Assembly: GCF_918797505.1 (NCBI RefSeq)
Contig: NC_092794.1
Location: forward strand, 26,976,218-27,040,217
DNA length: 64,000 nt
Direction: 5' to 3'
Source of the DNA: Bemisia tabaci
Taxonomy: Eukaryota > Arthropoda > Insecta > Hemiptera > Aleyrodidae
The notes beneath the pieces were generated by a model. That model did no database searches and was not told where the DNA came from. It was given only the letters and a program-made list of their open reading frames with translations. Made by a program: the position numbers and the translations under genes. This document shows positions 1 through 11,051 of this stretch, piece by piece (position 1 is the first letter of the stretch; each line of letters starts with the position of its first letter).

Positions 1-117
1 GACACTAACAATATGGGCAGTACTTCTCGGAAGGGAACCGAGTGACGTCAGCTGTTGCCAAATTTCATCCAGCAATGCATGTGTTCACAAGAGAGCGCTC
101 GTACGGATTTTTGAGAG

Positions 118-436
118 GTTACTAGAGTCCCTTTCTCGAGAGAGTTAAGACAACGCGGCTTGTGGATGTCACAAACGGGAATAAAGATTACACAAATCGG
201 ACGTTTTTCGTAATCTTTGATTGACCCATTCCCGAATTCTATTTCCGTTCCTTCTTTCATTCCGCTTGCTCCTTGCGGTGTCCCTAATTCCCCGGTCTAT
301 TCCAGTTTATAATCTTTCAAATTGAAGTAAAATGTATTCTTTGTTCCCTGTGATACTGTGAAAGCCTAAAATACGGGAACCAATCAGAAATTGATTAGCA
401 CTGTCTTTACTTTCAGGATAAAGGGACTCTAGAGGT
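118..436. mobile_element. TIR element (TTACTAGAGTCCCTTT ends)
   Basis: TACTAGAGTCCCTTTCTC near 120 is inverted as AAAGGGACTCTAGAGGTTA near 420. The interior carries AACGGGAATAAAGATTACA, found again at 7799-7825. No coding potential is apparent. Nothing recognisable lies between 436 and 620. Confidence 0.6.
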
Positions 437-619
437 TATAAGTGCGACTTGCGGTGGATTTCATCCTTGCCATCATGCGTTTTAATACAAATCTTCTTTA
501 CCTTTAATAATGAGACATGTAGTGGACTGCCTCCTTGTCTTAAAAAATACTTGGACGTTTCATGGATTAGAGTACCGTATAGTAAACGTCCGCTATGTGC
601 ACAGAGTAGGTTTACAACT

Positions 620-872
620 CTGCCGTGCTAAGGAAAAACGCCGTATGAGCCTTTAGGCGTTGCCAAATTTCCTTTCATAAAACACGAATTTCTTGGTAAA
701 TTGATGAATATATTTTCTCAAATTTTTCAGACAATTTTGTAAGCAATTTCACCCAAAGGTCCTGAACATTTCAAGGACGAATATTAAAAAAATTCCTCAA
801 AATTAAATATATTATCGTAGGAAATCTGGGAACTCTCAAAGTTTCATAAGGCGTTTTTCCTCAGCACGGCAG
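620..872. mobile_element. M1-family MITE, full length
   Basis: It is 253 bp long, beginning CTGCCGTGCTAAGGAAAAAC and ending with the inverted TCAGCACGGCAG. The TIRs extend about 40 bp inward with the GGCGTTGCCAAATTTCC motif. This is the commonest family in the window. No reading frame is shared between copies. Confidence 0.9.
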
Positions 873-1329
873 TACTTACCCACGGTCATTTCCAAAAGAA
901 CTAGATTCCGTGGCCACTTTCAGACATTTTCGGGGCCAGTAACCTGTTCATTCCTCAAAAAGTCGGCTCCTCTATCCAAAAAGCCCACGCATAATTTTTT
1001 GTCACTCAACTTTCGGAACACCCTATGTTTCCACTCTCTTGACCAGCTGTCTCTCCGGTGTTAATGTTCCTCTCTGTTTGGGCTGGAATGTCTAGAATGC
1101 GATTGCACCTCCTGCCTCCCACTTCATTTCAGATGATTTTATGACACGAGAGTGATTCGAGTGGACATATTTCTAGTGATCAGACCAAAGGTTGATGGAT
1201 GTCCTTTTTGCCTCTTACAGATTCCCAAACGGTCGCTCGATTAAAATACTTCAGTGTCACATGTTTTGAGAGATTTAAATTTTATCCGATTAGAACAGTA
1301 TAGTACCTGAAGCTTAGTTCCAAGTAAGG
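873..1329. other. no recognised feature
   Basis: I see unique-looking AT-rich sequence with no supported exon, RNA or repeat. Confidence 0.5.
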
Positions 1330-1665
1330 TTTTGAGAATTTTTGTGGAAAAAATGCACGTTTTTCGTAGCGCCTACGTTTCTTTGAGACACTTCACGCTC
1401 TGTCACGCAGTTAGTTTAATTAACTAGCGAACTCGAACCCAACACGGGGCACCGTAACGGAAATATCATCTTGAGGGATTTTAAGAGAAACACGATTTCC
1501 GCTTGGAGCGCCTTCATTTTTGTGCGATACTCTACGCTTCTTCAGGAGGTAGTTTAGCAAGCGGGTCGATTCAAACCCAACTTTGGGCTCAGAAAACAAC
1601 TTAAATCTTTGTTTTGAACACGTTTCCGGTTTGAAGCGCTTTCATTTTTACCTGATACTTTCCAA
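1330..1665. repeat. degenerate tandem repeat, about 125-150-bp unit
   Basis: The sequence of landmarks recurs about two and a half times: ACACGATTTCC-like, GGAGCGCCTTCATTTTT, GATACTCTACGC, AGTTTAGCAAGCG and TTCAAACCCAAC. Units are diverged, which suggests an old array. Confidence 0.5.
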
Positions 1666-1848
1666 CCACTTGAAGTGATCGCTAAAAGTACTGATAAAGT
1701 AAAAATACGAACTGTTTGTCACAAAATTAAAACCGTAATTCAGGAAAAATTTCGGACTGAATAGGTCGTAAAGCGAGGGAATGGTACTCAGAATATTTTT
1801 AATTTTTATTGAACTCTTTCACGGCACTTAGCTTGTCGACCCATCATG

Positions 1849-2092
1849 CGCCCCACAGTGCATCGAGGCAGTCAGAGAGGTCGGGCTTGAAATTTTTTAC
1901 TGAAACTACAAATTTCGATGTTTAATTCGTCACATTTTATATTTTGAAGTGTGCTGCTGGAAGAAAATTTCACGAGGAAACCATTATTGGAGCCATTTTT
2001 AACACCTCAAAATTTTGATTTAGTGGAGTTACAAGCTTTTAAATTTTCCAAATTTTGTCCGAACTCTTCCATTGACTTGATCCATTGTGCGC
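1849..2092 (+). mobile_element. B-family element, copy 1
   Basis: It shares order and motifs with 17657-17895 and, inverted, with 27123-27355: GAAGAAAATTTCAC, GAGGAAACCA, CCTCAAA, TTTTGTCCGA and CTTGATCCATTGTGCGC. The ends are reverse complements of each other (GCGC...CCATTGTGCGC). Confidence 0.65.
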
Positions 2093-2300
2093 CCGGGCGT
2101 TCTGCGCGCGCGTGGCGCGTAGCGCGCGGCGTGCACCATGCTCAGTCGCGCCTTTGGCACTAATACCGGCTTACTGGTACATCTGTCGAATAAAATTAAT
2201 AATTAATTCATCCTGGCCTTTGAGGCCGCCTACGACAAGGCGAAACTTCATTTCAGACGTAGGATTTTTACACTTGCATACACGCACATAAAAAGTTTAC

Positions 2301-2570
2301 GCACTGAGAAAAAAAGTACGGTCGTGTGAACCGAGATTTACAGTGTTCATATCGGCCGTATTGTTCGGTTCACGTAACCGCTACCTCGGTTCTGGGAACC
2401 ATATCCTCGGCTCAAGCAACCGAGCTTTTTCGTTAGTTCTGTTCGGTTTGAATGCTCGGTTGAATGAACCGAAGATACGGTTCCCAGAACCGAGAGAGCG
2501 GTTACGTGGACCGAACAGTGCGGCCGATATTGAACACCGTACATTCGGTTCATATGACTGAAGTTTTTTT
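2301..2570. repeat. foldback with repeated GAACCGA motifs
   Basis: The arms GCACTGAGAAAAAAAGTACGG and ACTGAAGTTTTTTTCC bound a 270-bp palindrome whose inside alternates CGGTTC and GAACCG about a dozen times. ORFs on both strands (for example 2343-2561) are a side effect of the palindrome, not genes. Its build resembles the K foldback at 23.5-24.8 kb. Confidence 0.75.
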
Positions 2571-2584
2571 CCTCCAAGAGAATT

Positions 2585-2835
2585 CCAGCGCGCTAAAAAA
2601 AAATGCTACAGATGCTAAAAATGTAGAGTCCAGACTCTTTAAAAATTGGGCAAGAAAAAGTACTCTTGATTCAATCGGCTTTTTATACTTGAATCGAGAG
2701 CAGAGCCTCTCGATTTAGGCGGATTTCATTCTGGCTCAGGAAAAAATCCGACAGAATCAAGCGTCGTATTTACTTAATCTCGTCAAATTTTTTAAGGGTC
2801 TGGACTCTGGATCCGAGAGATTTTTTGTGTCAAGG
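2585..2835. mobile_element. diverged C-family element
   Basis: It keeps the C-family landmarks: AGAGTCCAGACTCTT, ACTCTTGATTCAATC near the left and GGTCTGGACTCTGGATCC near the right. See 25600-25840 for a good copy. Confidence 0.6.
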
Positions 2836-2997
2836 AACGAAAGTTTCCAGATTTCTGACAATATATGCAGAAGTACTTCATGAAAACTTAAGGGTCAGAG
2901 ATGTGCAAAAAGCTCGAAAGGACGAGTCTCGGCCTGCGCGTGGTATGAAGAAACAAGCGTGAGCACGTGAGAAATGGACCAGTAGACAAGTGCAAAG

Positions 2998-3185
2998 AAC
3001 TTACTGGGAAAACGGTGAATATTTTTTTCAAATGTTTCAGACGATTTTGCAAGCAATTTGATCTAAAATATCTGAAAATTTTAGGAGAAAATATGCATGA
3101 ATTTCGTAAAAACAAACATGTTTTCTCAAGAGAATTTTGACAACTCTAGAATGTTCATACGGCGTTCTTCCTATAAGCACGGCAG
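2998..3185. mobile_element. M1-family MITE, 5' truncated
   Basis: Only the right part is present. It ends TCATACGGCGTTCTTCC and then CACGGCAG with a small insertion (TATA) in the terminal repeat. Confidence 0.75.
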
Positions 3186-3202
3186 TATACGAGCTTTCTG
3201 AT

Positions 3203-3552
3203 ACAAGGTGATCCGAAGTTAAACAACAAGACTAGAGGAGCGTGTTCTATGGGTCAAAATAAGACTTCTTTGTTGTATAAAGAGTTTTCTAAAAATTCCC
3301 CCAGTCTGAGCTACGCCCTCCCCCCCCCCCCCCCCCAAATAAAAAAAATCCGGAAAGTAAATCGTTCATCCTGAATTTTGAGGACGGTTATGAATCAAAT
3401 CTCATGAAAATGGTAATCCCCTGTACTTTTATGCCCTGAATTCATAATTGATCTAAAAACATTCGAAATCTCAATTTTTAACAAAAAAGTCTCATTTTGA
3501 CCCATAGAACACGCTACTGCAGTCTGGCCGTTTAACCCCGGATCACCCTGTA
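3203..3552. mobile_element. D-family TIR element
   Basis: The ends are ACAAGGTGATCC and GGATCACCCTGT. The subterminal TTAAACxxC and GTTTAACC, and the pair TAGAACACGC / GCGTGTTCTA, are also inverted. It contains a 17-base C run at 3320-3336. A second, interrupted copy is at 20481-21077. Confidence 0.75.
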
Positions 3553-3854
3553 TAATGAACCACCAGTCGTGCCCGGTCAGTCTAAGCAGATTTCTGTTGG
3601 CCACCATGGAGAAGTAATCGCAATGAAGACATTTGGTCGGGAATAACTATCGACCCGTTGAGAACAAAAGCGTCGCCCACACGGGGATCAAAGTTTTCCG
3701 GAAAAGTTCTCCACCGGAAACGGGGACAGGAATCTACCGAGAGAGTTTCCAGATTCCTTCTCGAACTGAAAGCTTCATGTGCGGAGTCTAGGACGATGCC
3801 GTGTTACCGAAGAGGGATGTGAACAAATTATGAGTTAGACGAAGGTGTGCTATA

Positions 3855-4072
3855 CTGCCGTGCTAAGGAAAAACGCCGTAGGAACAGTCGAGAGTTTCCA
3901 AATTTCCTTCGATAAAATGTTTATTTTTGAGGAAACCTATGGATATTTTTCCTTGAACTTCTTGGAAACTTTCGGTAAAATTGTGAACAAAATTATATGA
4001 AATATTGGAAGTAAAATATTGATAATTTTTCCCGAGAATTTGTGATTTACCAAAGGAAATTTGGCAACGCCG
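3855..4072. mobile_element. M1-family MITE, right end missing
   Basis: It starts CTGCCGTGCTAAGGAAAAAC and runs through the family body to GGAAATTTGGCAACGCC, where a second partial copy begins. Confidence 0.75.
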
Positions 4073-4300
4073 TGTGAGCCTTCGGACGTTGCTAAATTTC
4101 CTTTGACAAATCAAGAATTTTTGGGAATACTCGTGAACATTATACTCTTCAAATTTCCCAGAGAATTTTGCTCGTAATTTGACCTAAAAAGCCTGGAAAC
4201 TTCAAGGAATTACAACCATAACTTCTCTCAAAACTCTCTCAATTCTTCTCTCAATTTCTAAGAGGGAGCTTGGCAACATTCGAATGCACATAATTATGAC
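4073..4300. mobile_element. M1-family fragment abutting the previous copy
   Basis: GAGCCTTCGGACGTTGCTAA and later AACATTCGAATGCACATA are M1 motifs, but both extreme ends are lost. The head-to-tail arrangement suggests unequal exchange or insertion at a homologous site. Confidence 0.55.
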
Positions 4301-4589
4301 GTTTTTGAGTTTTAAAATCTTTAATTAGTTAATTTTAAAATGAAAACATGGCAGAAATGTTTCGTGCGGCAGGAAATGATGAATAGTGACACTCCATTCA
4401 AAATACGGCCCGTCCAATTTTGATCAAAGAGGCCTGTTGCATGGTGGCAATCGGTCATCAACTGGTCTACTTTGATCAGAATTGGTTCGGGATTTGATCG
4501 TGTACCCAGACCTCCACATTTATAACAAAAAATGAGAGAAAGCCGTATGTTTCAGCGATCGTTGTTTTTGGAGGTTTCAAAGGTCATCA

Positions 4590-5383
4590 GCCCGCAGACC
4601 TTCGCAGTTCACCAGTCAACACCCGCATCGATGCCCCAGACCGAACCCCCAGTTCGAGCGTCTGGAACGGGCTTTTCTCGGACGGCCACAAACGCGTGTG
4701 ACAGCGATCATCGATAAACCTCGAGAAAACGCCTCGGAGCGGCGAATAATTGCATCGAGTATATTCCACGCCGATCAACAAAAAGCCCCTCGGTGGAATG
4801 ATGACCGTGTCATGCTGAGCCGCGACGCCGCTCAGCACGACTCGTATTTTATTCGCACCGGGCCGAAAGCGCCCAACTCCGACCGGGAAGCGCCTGCACT
4901 TGGGCGCTTTTACCCCATCACGCGTCACGGCAACTTATTCGCGCGACGGGGACGCGCGATGCCACCGCGGACTCATCCACCATCCACCATCCACCAGTCA
5001 CCTCGTCTGTCATCGCATCGCGCTCCGTCCTCGTCCGTCACTCGCCGAGTGAAAGTCCCGCAGTGGTCTTCATCGTTCCAATTAATCTGTTAATTCGGCC
5101 GCCTGCCGCTGGGTTCCAGGTACTTGGCCAGATTCCGTTCCTTCTTTCGTTCCTGCCGGCTGCCTCCAGCTCCGCGCCGCGATCCGATCGTCCCATTACG
5201 CTCTCGTTATTATCGCCGCCGCTGCCCGAAACCGAAGCAGCGCTCCCATCTCCGGCCCAAGGCAGGGAGACGTGTAGCGATTTGCCCGACCATCGGTGAT
5301 TCGGTGATCAGCCGTCGGACCGAATATCCTCCATCCCGCCCTAGTGGCCGTCCATCGGGGCTCAACGGTCGACACTAATCTCT
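4590..5383 (+). promoter_or_regulatory. CpG-rich patch, possible promoter and untranslated first exon
   Basis: GC and CpG are sharply above the surroundings. CATCCACCATCCACCATCCA is a short tandem tract. On the plus strand GGGTTCCAG|GTACTTGG (about 5113-5129) would serve as a donor. No conserved protein frame is visible, so any exon would be untranslated. This is an inference from composition. Confidence 0.2.
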
Positions 5384-6116
5384 GGGGCCGAATTTTGTTG
5401 GTCCTTCCCAAAGAGGTGCAACTTCCATCGATGAGTCCAAACCGCACCACCGGCCAATCCAGAGACAAGAGACCCTCCACGGGCCTCTTGGCGACAGGTG
5501 GAAGCTTTTACTTTCGGGGATTCAACACTTCCTTACGGACAATTATAAGGGAGCGACAGTCATCTCTCATTTTTCGGTTATTGACCTACCTACTTGGTGG
5601 ATGATGAGCTTCGGGTAACGCCATGAGCCGAAAAAATTTCCCAAAGTTCGGTTTGTTTGCCAAACGAAACTGCAAACCCGTTAGTAACCATCATCCAAGA
5701 ACCATCAAAAAAGTAAGTAGGTCGACAGCTGAATGTTGAAGTTCCGAAAGTAAAGGCTTCCACCTGGGGCCGAATTTTGTCGCTCCTTCCACCGTACTTA
5801 AATATACTTAGGACGGGTCTCGACGGCACTAAGTCCGGCTTACCGCTTCTGATTGACCGGTGGTGTGGATTGAACTCATCGATGGCTGTTGCACTCCATG
5901 TGAGAGGGCCGACAAAATTCGGGCCTAGTACCAAGATACTAGTGGAGGCTCTTATTTTGGTGGAGGCTCTGGTTCTTCCCAAGGAGCTGCAACATCCATC
6001 GATGAGTCCAAACCGCACCACCGGCCGATCAGTAGCGTTAAGCTTCACCCAAGTTCGATCGAGACTTGTACTACGTATATTTAAGCACGGTGAAAGGACC
6101 AACAAAATTAGGCCCC
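5384..6116. mobile_element. E-family TIR elements, compound, with nested MITE
   Basis: The ends GGGGCCGAATTTTGTTGG and CCAACAAAATTAGGCCCC are inverted. An inner pair (5766 and 5926) has the same terminal sequence, so this is two or more related elements. An F-family MITE interrupts it at 5459. Another E copy lies at 18142-18351. Confidence 0.7.
5459..5765. mobile_element. F-family MITE nested in the E element, right end truncated
   Basis: It starts CCAGAGACAAGAGACCCTCC, then GGTGGAAGCTTTTACTTTCG, and ends CGAAAGTAAAGGCTTCCACC. Compare the complete copy at 16167-16497. The distal right TIR is missing. Confidence 0.7.
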
Positions 6117-6513
6117 TGCCTTGCGATGACTGTTGAGCGGCGTGTTTAGCTGCCCGATCAACGAGAATTGGAGGGAGTTTTATACCTTTGTGTAGAGTAC
6201 CTTTATGGACAGAGTACGTCTACTGAAGGATCAACTCGCGGCTCGCTGAACCATCTTAGGCTTCATGGAGCTCTCAAAGCTCAAAAAAAACGGCGAACGT
6301 TCCATGCGATTGATTCAAAAGTGTAGATAGTCCATTCAATTTGCGTGAATAATCGTCAACTTTCTCAAACCACATATTTAGACGCATTTATACAGAGAAA
6401 CGAGCCAACATTGTGTAGCTTATTTACACAGAATATTCTGCTAACAGATAGGAAAAATCAAATAAGTTATCAAGATATTACTTAAGCCGGTGTTAAATTA
6501 TCAAAATACTCCA

Positions 6514-6597
6514 TCAAAATGTCCAGGTCAAGTGCTGTGATTGCTCCGAGTCATCGAATAAGCCAATCACAACACCTGACCTTCATATTTTGATGCA
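6514..6597. repeat. short hairpin, about 84 bp
   Basis: TCAAAATGTCCAGGTCAAGT and GTGATTG are inverted as CAATCAC, AACACCTGACCTTC and TATTTTGA. It is isolated, with no second copy seen in the window. Confidence 0.5.
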
Positions 6598-7045
6598 AGT
6601 GTGACACAGGATCTTGACTAGTTTTTTGAAGAGAAAACGACATACGGCAGGAAATCTGCAACATCATGAACGGAGATACGTGGTTTCGCCCTTTGGCCAC
6701 GGATACAGGCTCACAAGAGGAGCGGCAACTATGATTTCATGTGACCGCATTTCTCAATTTGATAAACATTTCACCAGCAATCAGTCACACTTACACGCTC
6801 GAGTTTGGGGTAAAGAGCCAGCGAAGAATGGGACGAAGAGGAAGAAGAACGCGCCGATCGGGTAGAGCACGGCGCGACGGACGAAAATATTGGCCGTAAC
6901 GAGACGCGACGTGGCGCGATACGACGTGGCGGGACGTCGCCCGAGAAACCGCGAACGTGACGTCTAGTCCCAACGTCGCTTACGCGGTTTGGTCGCGTGC
7001 CCACGCGGACGGGCACACAGTCAACACGGCGAGCAATTAATAACC

Positions 7046-7148
7046 CCGCGGTTCGATTGTTGAATCGTCGATCGATATATACCTATATTAGCAATGATAT
7101 ATATCGATCGAGGTATCGATTGATGACGACAACAGGATCGAACCGCGG
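7046..7148. repeat. 103-bp stem-loop with perfect CCGCGGTTCGAT ends
   Basis: CCGCGGTTCGAT (7046) pairs with ATCGAACCGCGG (ends 7148), and inside CGATCGATATATA pairs with TATATATCGATCG. It lies in a CpG-rich patch (6,830-7,350). It may be a small foldback element. Confidence 0.7.
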
Positions 7149-7351
7149 AATCAAAATTCATCGAAAACTCGTTATGATGCTGCGGGCTCTTCTTGCTTCC
7201 CAGAAATGTCCCCGCCCCAGCGTCGAGTTCCCCCGAAACTTCAACAGCGGTTTTCCGATCGACGCGGAGCGGCGTCCAAGTTCCCGACTAAACGTCGATG
7301 TTTCGGCACCGTCACTCGCAGGGTTCGCGGGATCGAGGCGCCCGATGGCTC

Positions 7352-7502
7352 GGGAAACCAGAAATTGGACGTATTTCTATCAAACAGAACTATGTGTATT
7401 AAGACATGAGCCCTGAGACCCATTAGACTATATGCATAACAGGGCTCACGTCAAAATGCACATAGTTCCGTTTGACAGAAATATGTCCAATTATGGTTCT
7501 CG
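7352..7502. mobile_element. J-family short foldback
   Basis: TTGGACGTATTTCTATCAAA with AACTATGTG is inverted as CACATAGTTCCGTTTGACAG and AAATATGTCCAA, around a core containing ACATGAGCCC / AGGGCTCACGT. The same termini recur at 52.2-53.2 kb. Confidence 0.75.
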
Positions 7503-7714
7503 CCGACTCAGACGAGAACGGGGGATTCAAATCGGCGGAAAATAAGGCAGGATTAACAGAATTGCGAGTCGTTCTGAGTGGAAAACTTCTACTCGGAATA
7601 ATTCTGTTGCACATTCGTTCATACGAACACTCTCAGAACAAACTTTGTATTTGTATCAGATTTGAATTCTACGATTGACAAGAACTTAGTGGATATTGGA
7701 GTTCCTTTCCAGTG

Positions 7715-7835
7715 AGGGTAAAGACCTAGTAAAGGCAATGCGAATCCATTTCTGATTGGTTCCCGTATTTTAAATCTTCACACTTCATAATGTCACGAAC
7801 GGGAATAAAGATTACATCGAGTGGTGAGATGAGCC
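7715..7835. repeat. fragment of the element found at 118-436
   Basis: The shared motifs are TTTCTGATTGGTTCCCGTAT and AACGGGAATAAAGATTACA. The ends are lost. Confidence 0.5.
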
Positions 7836-7854
7836 CCGGGACGGACCGATTCAT

Positions 7855-8002
7855 TTTCAGGAACTTTAGGTGAAATTGCGAACAACATTACCTGAAAAAT
7901 TGGACGAAAAATATTCATAACTTTACCCGGAAATTCGTGTTTTATCAATCGGAATTTGGCAACGCCTGAAGTTTCATACGACGTTTTTCCTTAGCTCGGC
8001 AG
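7855..8002. mobile_element. M1-family MITE, right half
   Basis: It contains GGAACTTTAGGTGAAATTGC and ends with TTTTTCCTTAGCTCGGCAG, an M1 right terminus. Confidence 0.7.
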
Positions 8003-8225
8003 AACTGATTACACATTATTACAGCTTTCCTTTTCTTCACCCCCACGAAATCCTTCATAAGGGGTTCCTGGCAGATTTTAGTAAAAGTATCAAAGCAAAT
8101 GGTTGTACAAGTTCAAACTTTTCCATGGCTGGCTGACAGCGAATATTTAGGCACCAACTTTGGACAAAAATTTAAGTATTTCGGCGCATTTTGCGCACGA
8201 CGCCCTTCGGATCCGAACACTCATA

Positions 8226-8477
8226 TTTCCGTGCTGAGGAAAAACGTCGTGTGAACCTTCAGGCATTGCCGAATTTCGATTAATAAAAAACGAATTTCCG
8301 GGTAAAGTTATGAATATTTTTCGTCCAATTTTCCGGATAATATTTTTTGCAATTTCATCGAAAGTTCCTGCAAATTGCTAGGAAAAACATTCATAACTTT
8401 CTTCAAAAATAAACATGTTTTCGAAGGAAATTTGGGAACTCTTGAATGTTCATCCGGCGTTCTTCCTTAGCACGGCA
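8226..8477. mobile_element. M1-family MITE, nearly complete
   Basis: It begins CCGTGCTGAGGAAAAACGTC and ends TCTTCCTTAGCACGGCA. A few outermost bases are lost on each side. Confidence 0.8.
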
Positions 8478-8545
8478 ACAGAGACCCCGAACTGGCTATC
8501 CAAAAGTGAATTTTATCTTCTCTGTCTCCACGCAGGGGTCAAGCT

Positions 8546-8680
8546 CAGCGGATTGATAATTGAAATTAATAGACAAAGCGATAGACAAAGAGGACATAGG
8601 GAGTATGGAGCTATCTTATTGGTTGAAATGGGCGGTTCCCGTAGACTGAGGGAGAAAATGATGGACTAACTATCCGGATA
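8546..8680. mobile_element. W-family element, left half
   Basis: It carries GCGGATTGATAATTGAAATT, TAGACAAAGCGATAGACAAA and GAGAAAATGATGGACTAA, as at 20774-21045 and 29278-29552. It is fused directly to an M1 right half. Confidence 0.65.
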
Positions 8681-8819
8681 ATGTTGTTTGCAGTTTCACC
8701 GAAAGTTCCTGAAAATTTCAAGGAAATATATCCATAACTTTCCTCAAAAATAAACATTTCATCGCAGGAAATTCGGCAACTCTCGAATGTTTATACGAGA
8801 TTCTTCCTTAGCACGGCAG
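8681..8819. mobile_element. M1-family MITE, right half
   Basis: It holds GTTTCACCGAAAGTTCCTG and ends TTCTTCCTTAGCACGGCAG. The junction with the W element at about 8680 is a record of a rearrangement or a truncating insertion. Confidence 0.7.
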
Positions 8820-9485
8820 GATACTCTTCCGTGTAACAGGCAACATTCACTTTCCGTTAGAGACCTATTCGATGCGGCATAAAACCAGCAACTAACACCA
8901 AGATGAGACACAAAAAAAAAAAAAAAATTAAAAAAATTAAAACCAAAAATTCGTTAATCCCACTTCCGACGAGTCTCGACGAGGCCGCATACCGGAACGC
9001 GTCGTCACGCGTCGCCTCCCTTACGCAAACAGAGCGGCGTCGGTTTTTTTCTCCTATTTTTCGCTTTCCTTTTAATTATTCCCGAGGTTTTGCATCACAC
9101 GCAGCATTCTTCGGGGGAATATTTGTAATTATATCAACTAGCGGGAGGCGGAAAATCAAATTCCCAGGCGGGGATAGGGGGGGGGGGGGGGCGGGGGAGG
9201 CGGTGCCCTGGATCCGTCGCAGGTGAGACGGGTTACCTCACGACAAATTATCCCGCCTCGTAAAATCGAGCGAATTGCAACGTTTTCAATGGGATTGCGT
9301 TCGGCGCTAATAAATTTCCATGCAAAATAGACGAATGACTTTCGATTGTTCAAGGAAAATGAACCTGCTCCGCCTCCCCGCCGGAGAATATTGCTACAGC
9401 TTGGCTCGAGGGCTCCGATTTGAGTCCCTTCATACTGAGAGTTAAGACACGAGGAATCTACTTTTGATTGGCTACCGTATCTTAC

Positions 9486-9626
9486 ACGGAGAAAAAAACC
9501 TCGTGCGTGGGACCCGAAGTTTAGGTCATATGGATCTCTGAAGTGTTCAAATGCTCAATCCGAAAATTTCAGAGATCCATATGACCTAAACTTCGGGTCC
9601 CACGCACGAGGTTTTTTTCTTCGTGC
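9486..9626. mobile_element. K-family foldback, minimal form
   Basis: This is a near-perfect 140-bp palindrome: CACGGAGAAAAAAACCTCGT through GGTCATATGGATCTCTGAA, then the inverse, ending AGGTTTTTTTCTTCGTGC. A larger, interrupted relative lies at 23512-24826. It interrupts a fragment of the 118-436 type element (9,410-9,485). Confidence 0.85.
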
Positions 9627-9627
9627 A

Positions 9628-10340
9628 AGGCCCGAATTCGGAAAATCGGACGGAGACACCACCAAAGTCCTTCGCTAGTGGCGCCCTGGATGAAGCAAGG
9701 GTACCTGCCAGTTATAAAAAACCTAAATTGGGGACTTTCGGGGACACTTAGGGGTGGTTTTCCAAAACAGCCGGGGACTTTTTCCCCCGAAATACTATAA
9801 GAGAAAGGAAGCTAGTTAGAGCGTTAAAAGGCGTAATATACGGCTACTTAATTTTACAAGTCATGTTGAACCGATGAAAACATACGAAAAACCAAGCAAC
9901 ACTTCAATATTTCTGGTCCTGTTTATACCGCGCCGCCGTGGCTGGCGGGAAAGTTTGAAAATGCTGGTGTTTCGGACGATTTTTGCCATTTTTTAGGGAC
10001 CCGAACAAGAAAATTGGGGACTTTCAGGAATATCGAGGACATTCTTCCAAAATCGGGGTTAATCGGGGGCATTGGAGACTTTGGGGACCGGTAGACACCC
10101 TGGAACACTTGAAATGAAACCCGATTGTCCTACACCCACGGCCCTAATTCGGAAATCGGGCGAAGACACCACCAACAACGCCCTTTACTAGTGGCGCCAA
10201 GATGAGGCGCCCTCGGGCCGCAAGGCCACGGAGTGAACTCTAAAAATTGGGCGAAGACACCACCGAAGCGCCTTTTGCTAGTGGCGCCCAGATGAGGCGC
10301 CTGGGCCGTAAGGCCACGGAGTGGCCAGGCGGCCTCGGCC
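9628..10340. repeat. dispersed and tandem 91-bp GC-rich units
   Basis: A unit with GAAGACACCACC, GCTAGTGGCGCC, GATGAGGCGCC and AAGGCCACGGAGTG occurs at about 9,630 (partial), 10,140 and 10,243. The last two are in tandem, 91 bp apart. The open minus-strand frame (10130-10354) is repeat translation, not a recognisable protein. Confidence 0.6.
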
Positions 10341-10389
10341 TCGTCGTGGGCCAATGAGGCGTCTGATTATGAGCGACTGATCTGGATTT

Positions 10390-10770
10390 GTCTTGGGCGC
10401 CGGGCTGCCCGCTCAAGCGTGAGCCGCTCTGATTGCAGCCTTAATCCCCATCGCCACAGCCCCAGCCAGCGCTCCCCGGTGCCCGGTGCAGTGGGTCATT
10501 GCGTCACAATTACATCCGACCACCCGGGACCCCAACCGGCGCCCCGCAGTCTCCCATCTTCGCCAAACCGCGTATCCGCACGCAAACTTTCCGCGAGAGT
10601 TACGCGGTTTTCGCCGAGAATTTGAGTTTTTCTTCCCGTTGCGCCCTCCCGCGGCTGGCGGGCCATTGTTTTCCGCGGTCGCGTCTTGGTCAACGGATCC
10701 GGTCATTTCACCCGTTGATTGGAACTCTGCCCAATCCTGCGGAAAGAATCGAAATACGCCACCCTTCCTT
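10390..10770. promoter_or_regulatory. CpG-rich patch, possible promoter
   Basis: This is a local rise of GC and CpG in otherwise AT-rich DNA, without a conserved frame and not shared with other repeats here. The overlapping ORFs on both strands mutually contradict coding. It could be a first exon or a relic. Confidence 0.2.
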
Positions 10771-11011
10771 CTTTCGTCGCCTCCTTCTTATAAACGGTGG
10801 AAAAGTGACCTGGTTGATCTAGACCGTTGTATCATCACTTTCACTCGGGGCAATATTTCCTGGGAGCTCCTTAGCCACTTTTTTATACGTTACGATGTGG
10901 GGGAGGGGTGTCTTTGGCTTTCACTTCGACGTTGCGGCAGCGTGAGTGATTTATCGATGATTAGATCGAAAATCACCCGAGATCGGGTGACCGCAGCTCT
11001 GAAAATCGAGA

Positions 11012-11016
<5 letters not shown>

Positions 11017-11047
<31 letters not shown>
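11017..11047. repeat. 31-base A run
   Basis: This is an uninterrupted A tract. Its position next to unique DNA could mark the tail of a retroposed copy, but no body was recognised. Confidence 0.7.

Positions 11048-11049
<2 letters not shown>

Positions 11050-11051
<2 letters not shown>

Noticed and set aside
2343..2577. ORFs on both strands of about 70 codons
   Set aside because: They mirror each other because the DNA is a palindrome of GAACCG words. No protein logic.
5590..6105. 171-codon minus-strand ORF
   Set aside because: It lies within E- and F-family miniature elements. The frame is not kept in other copies.
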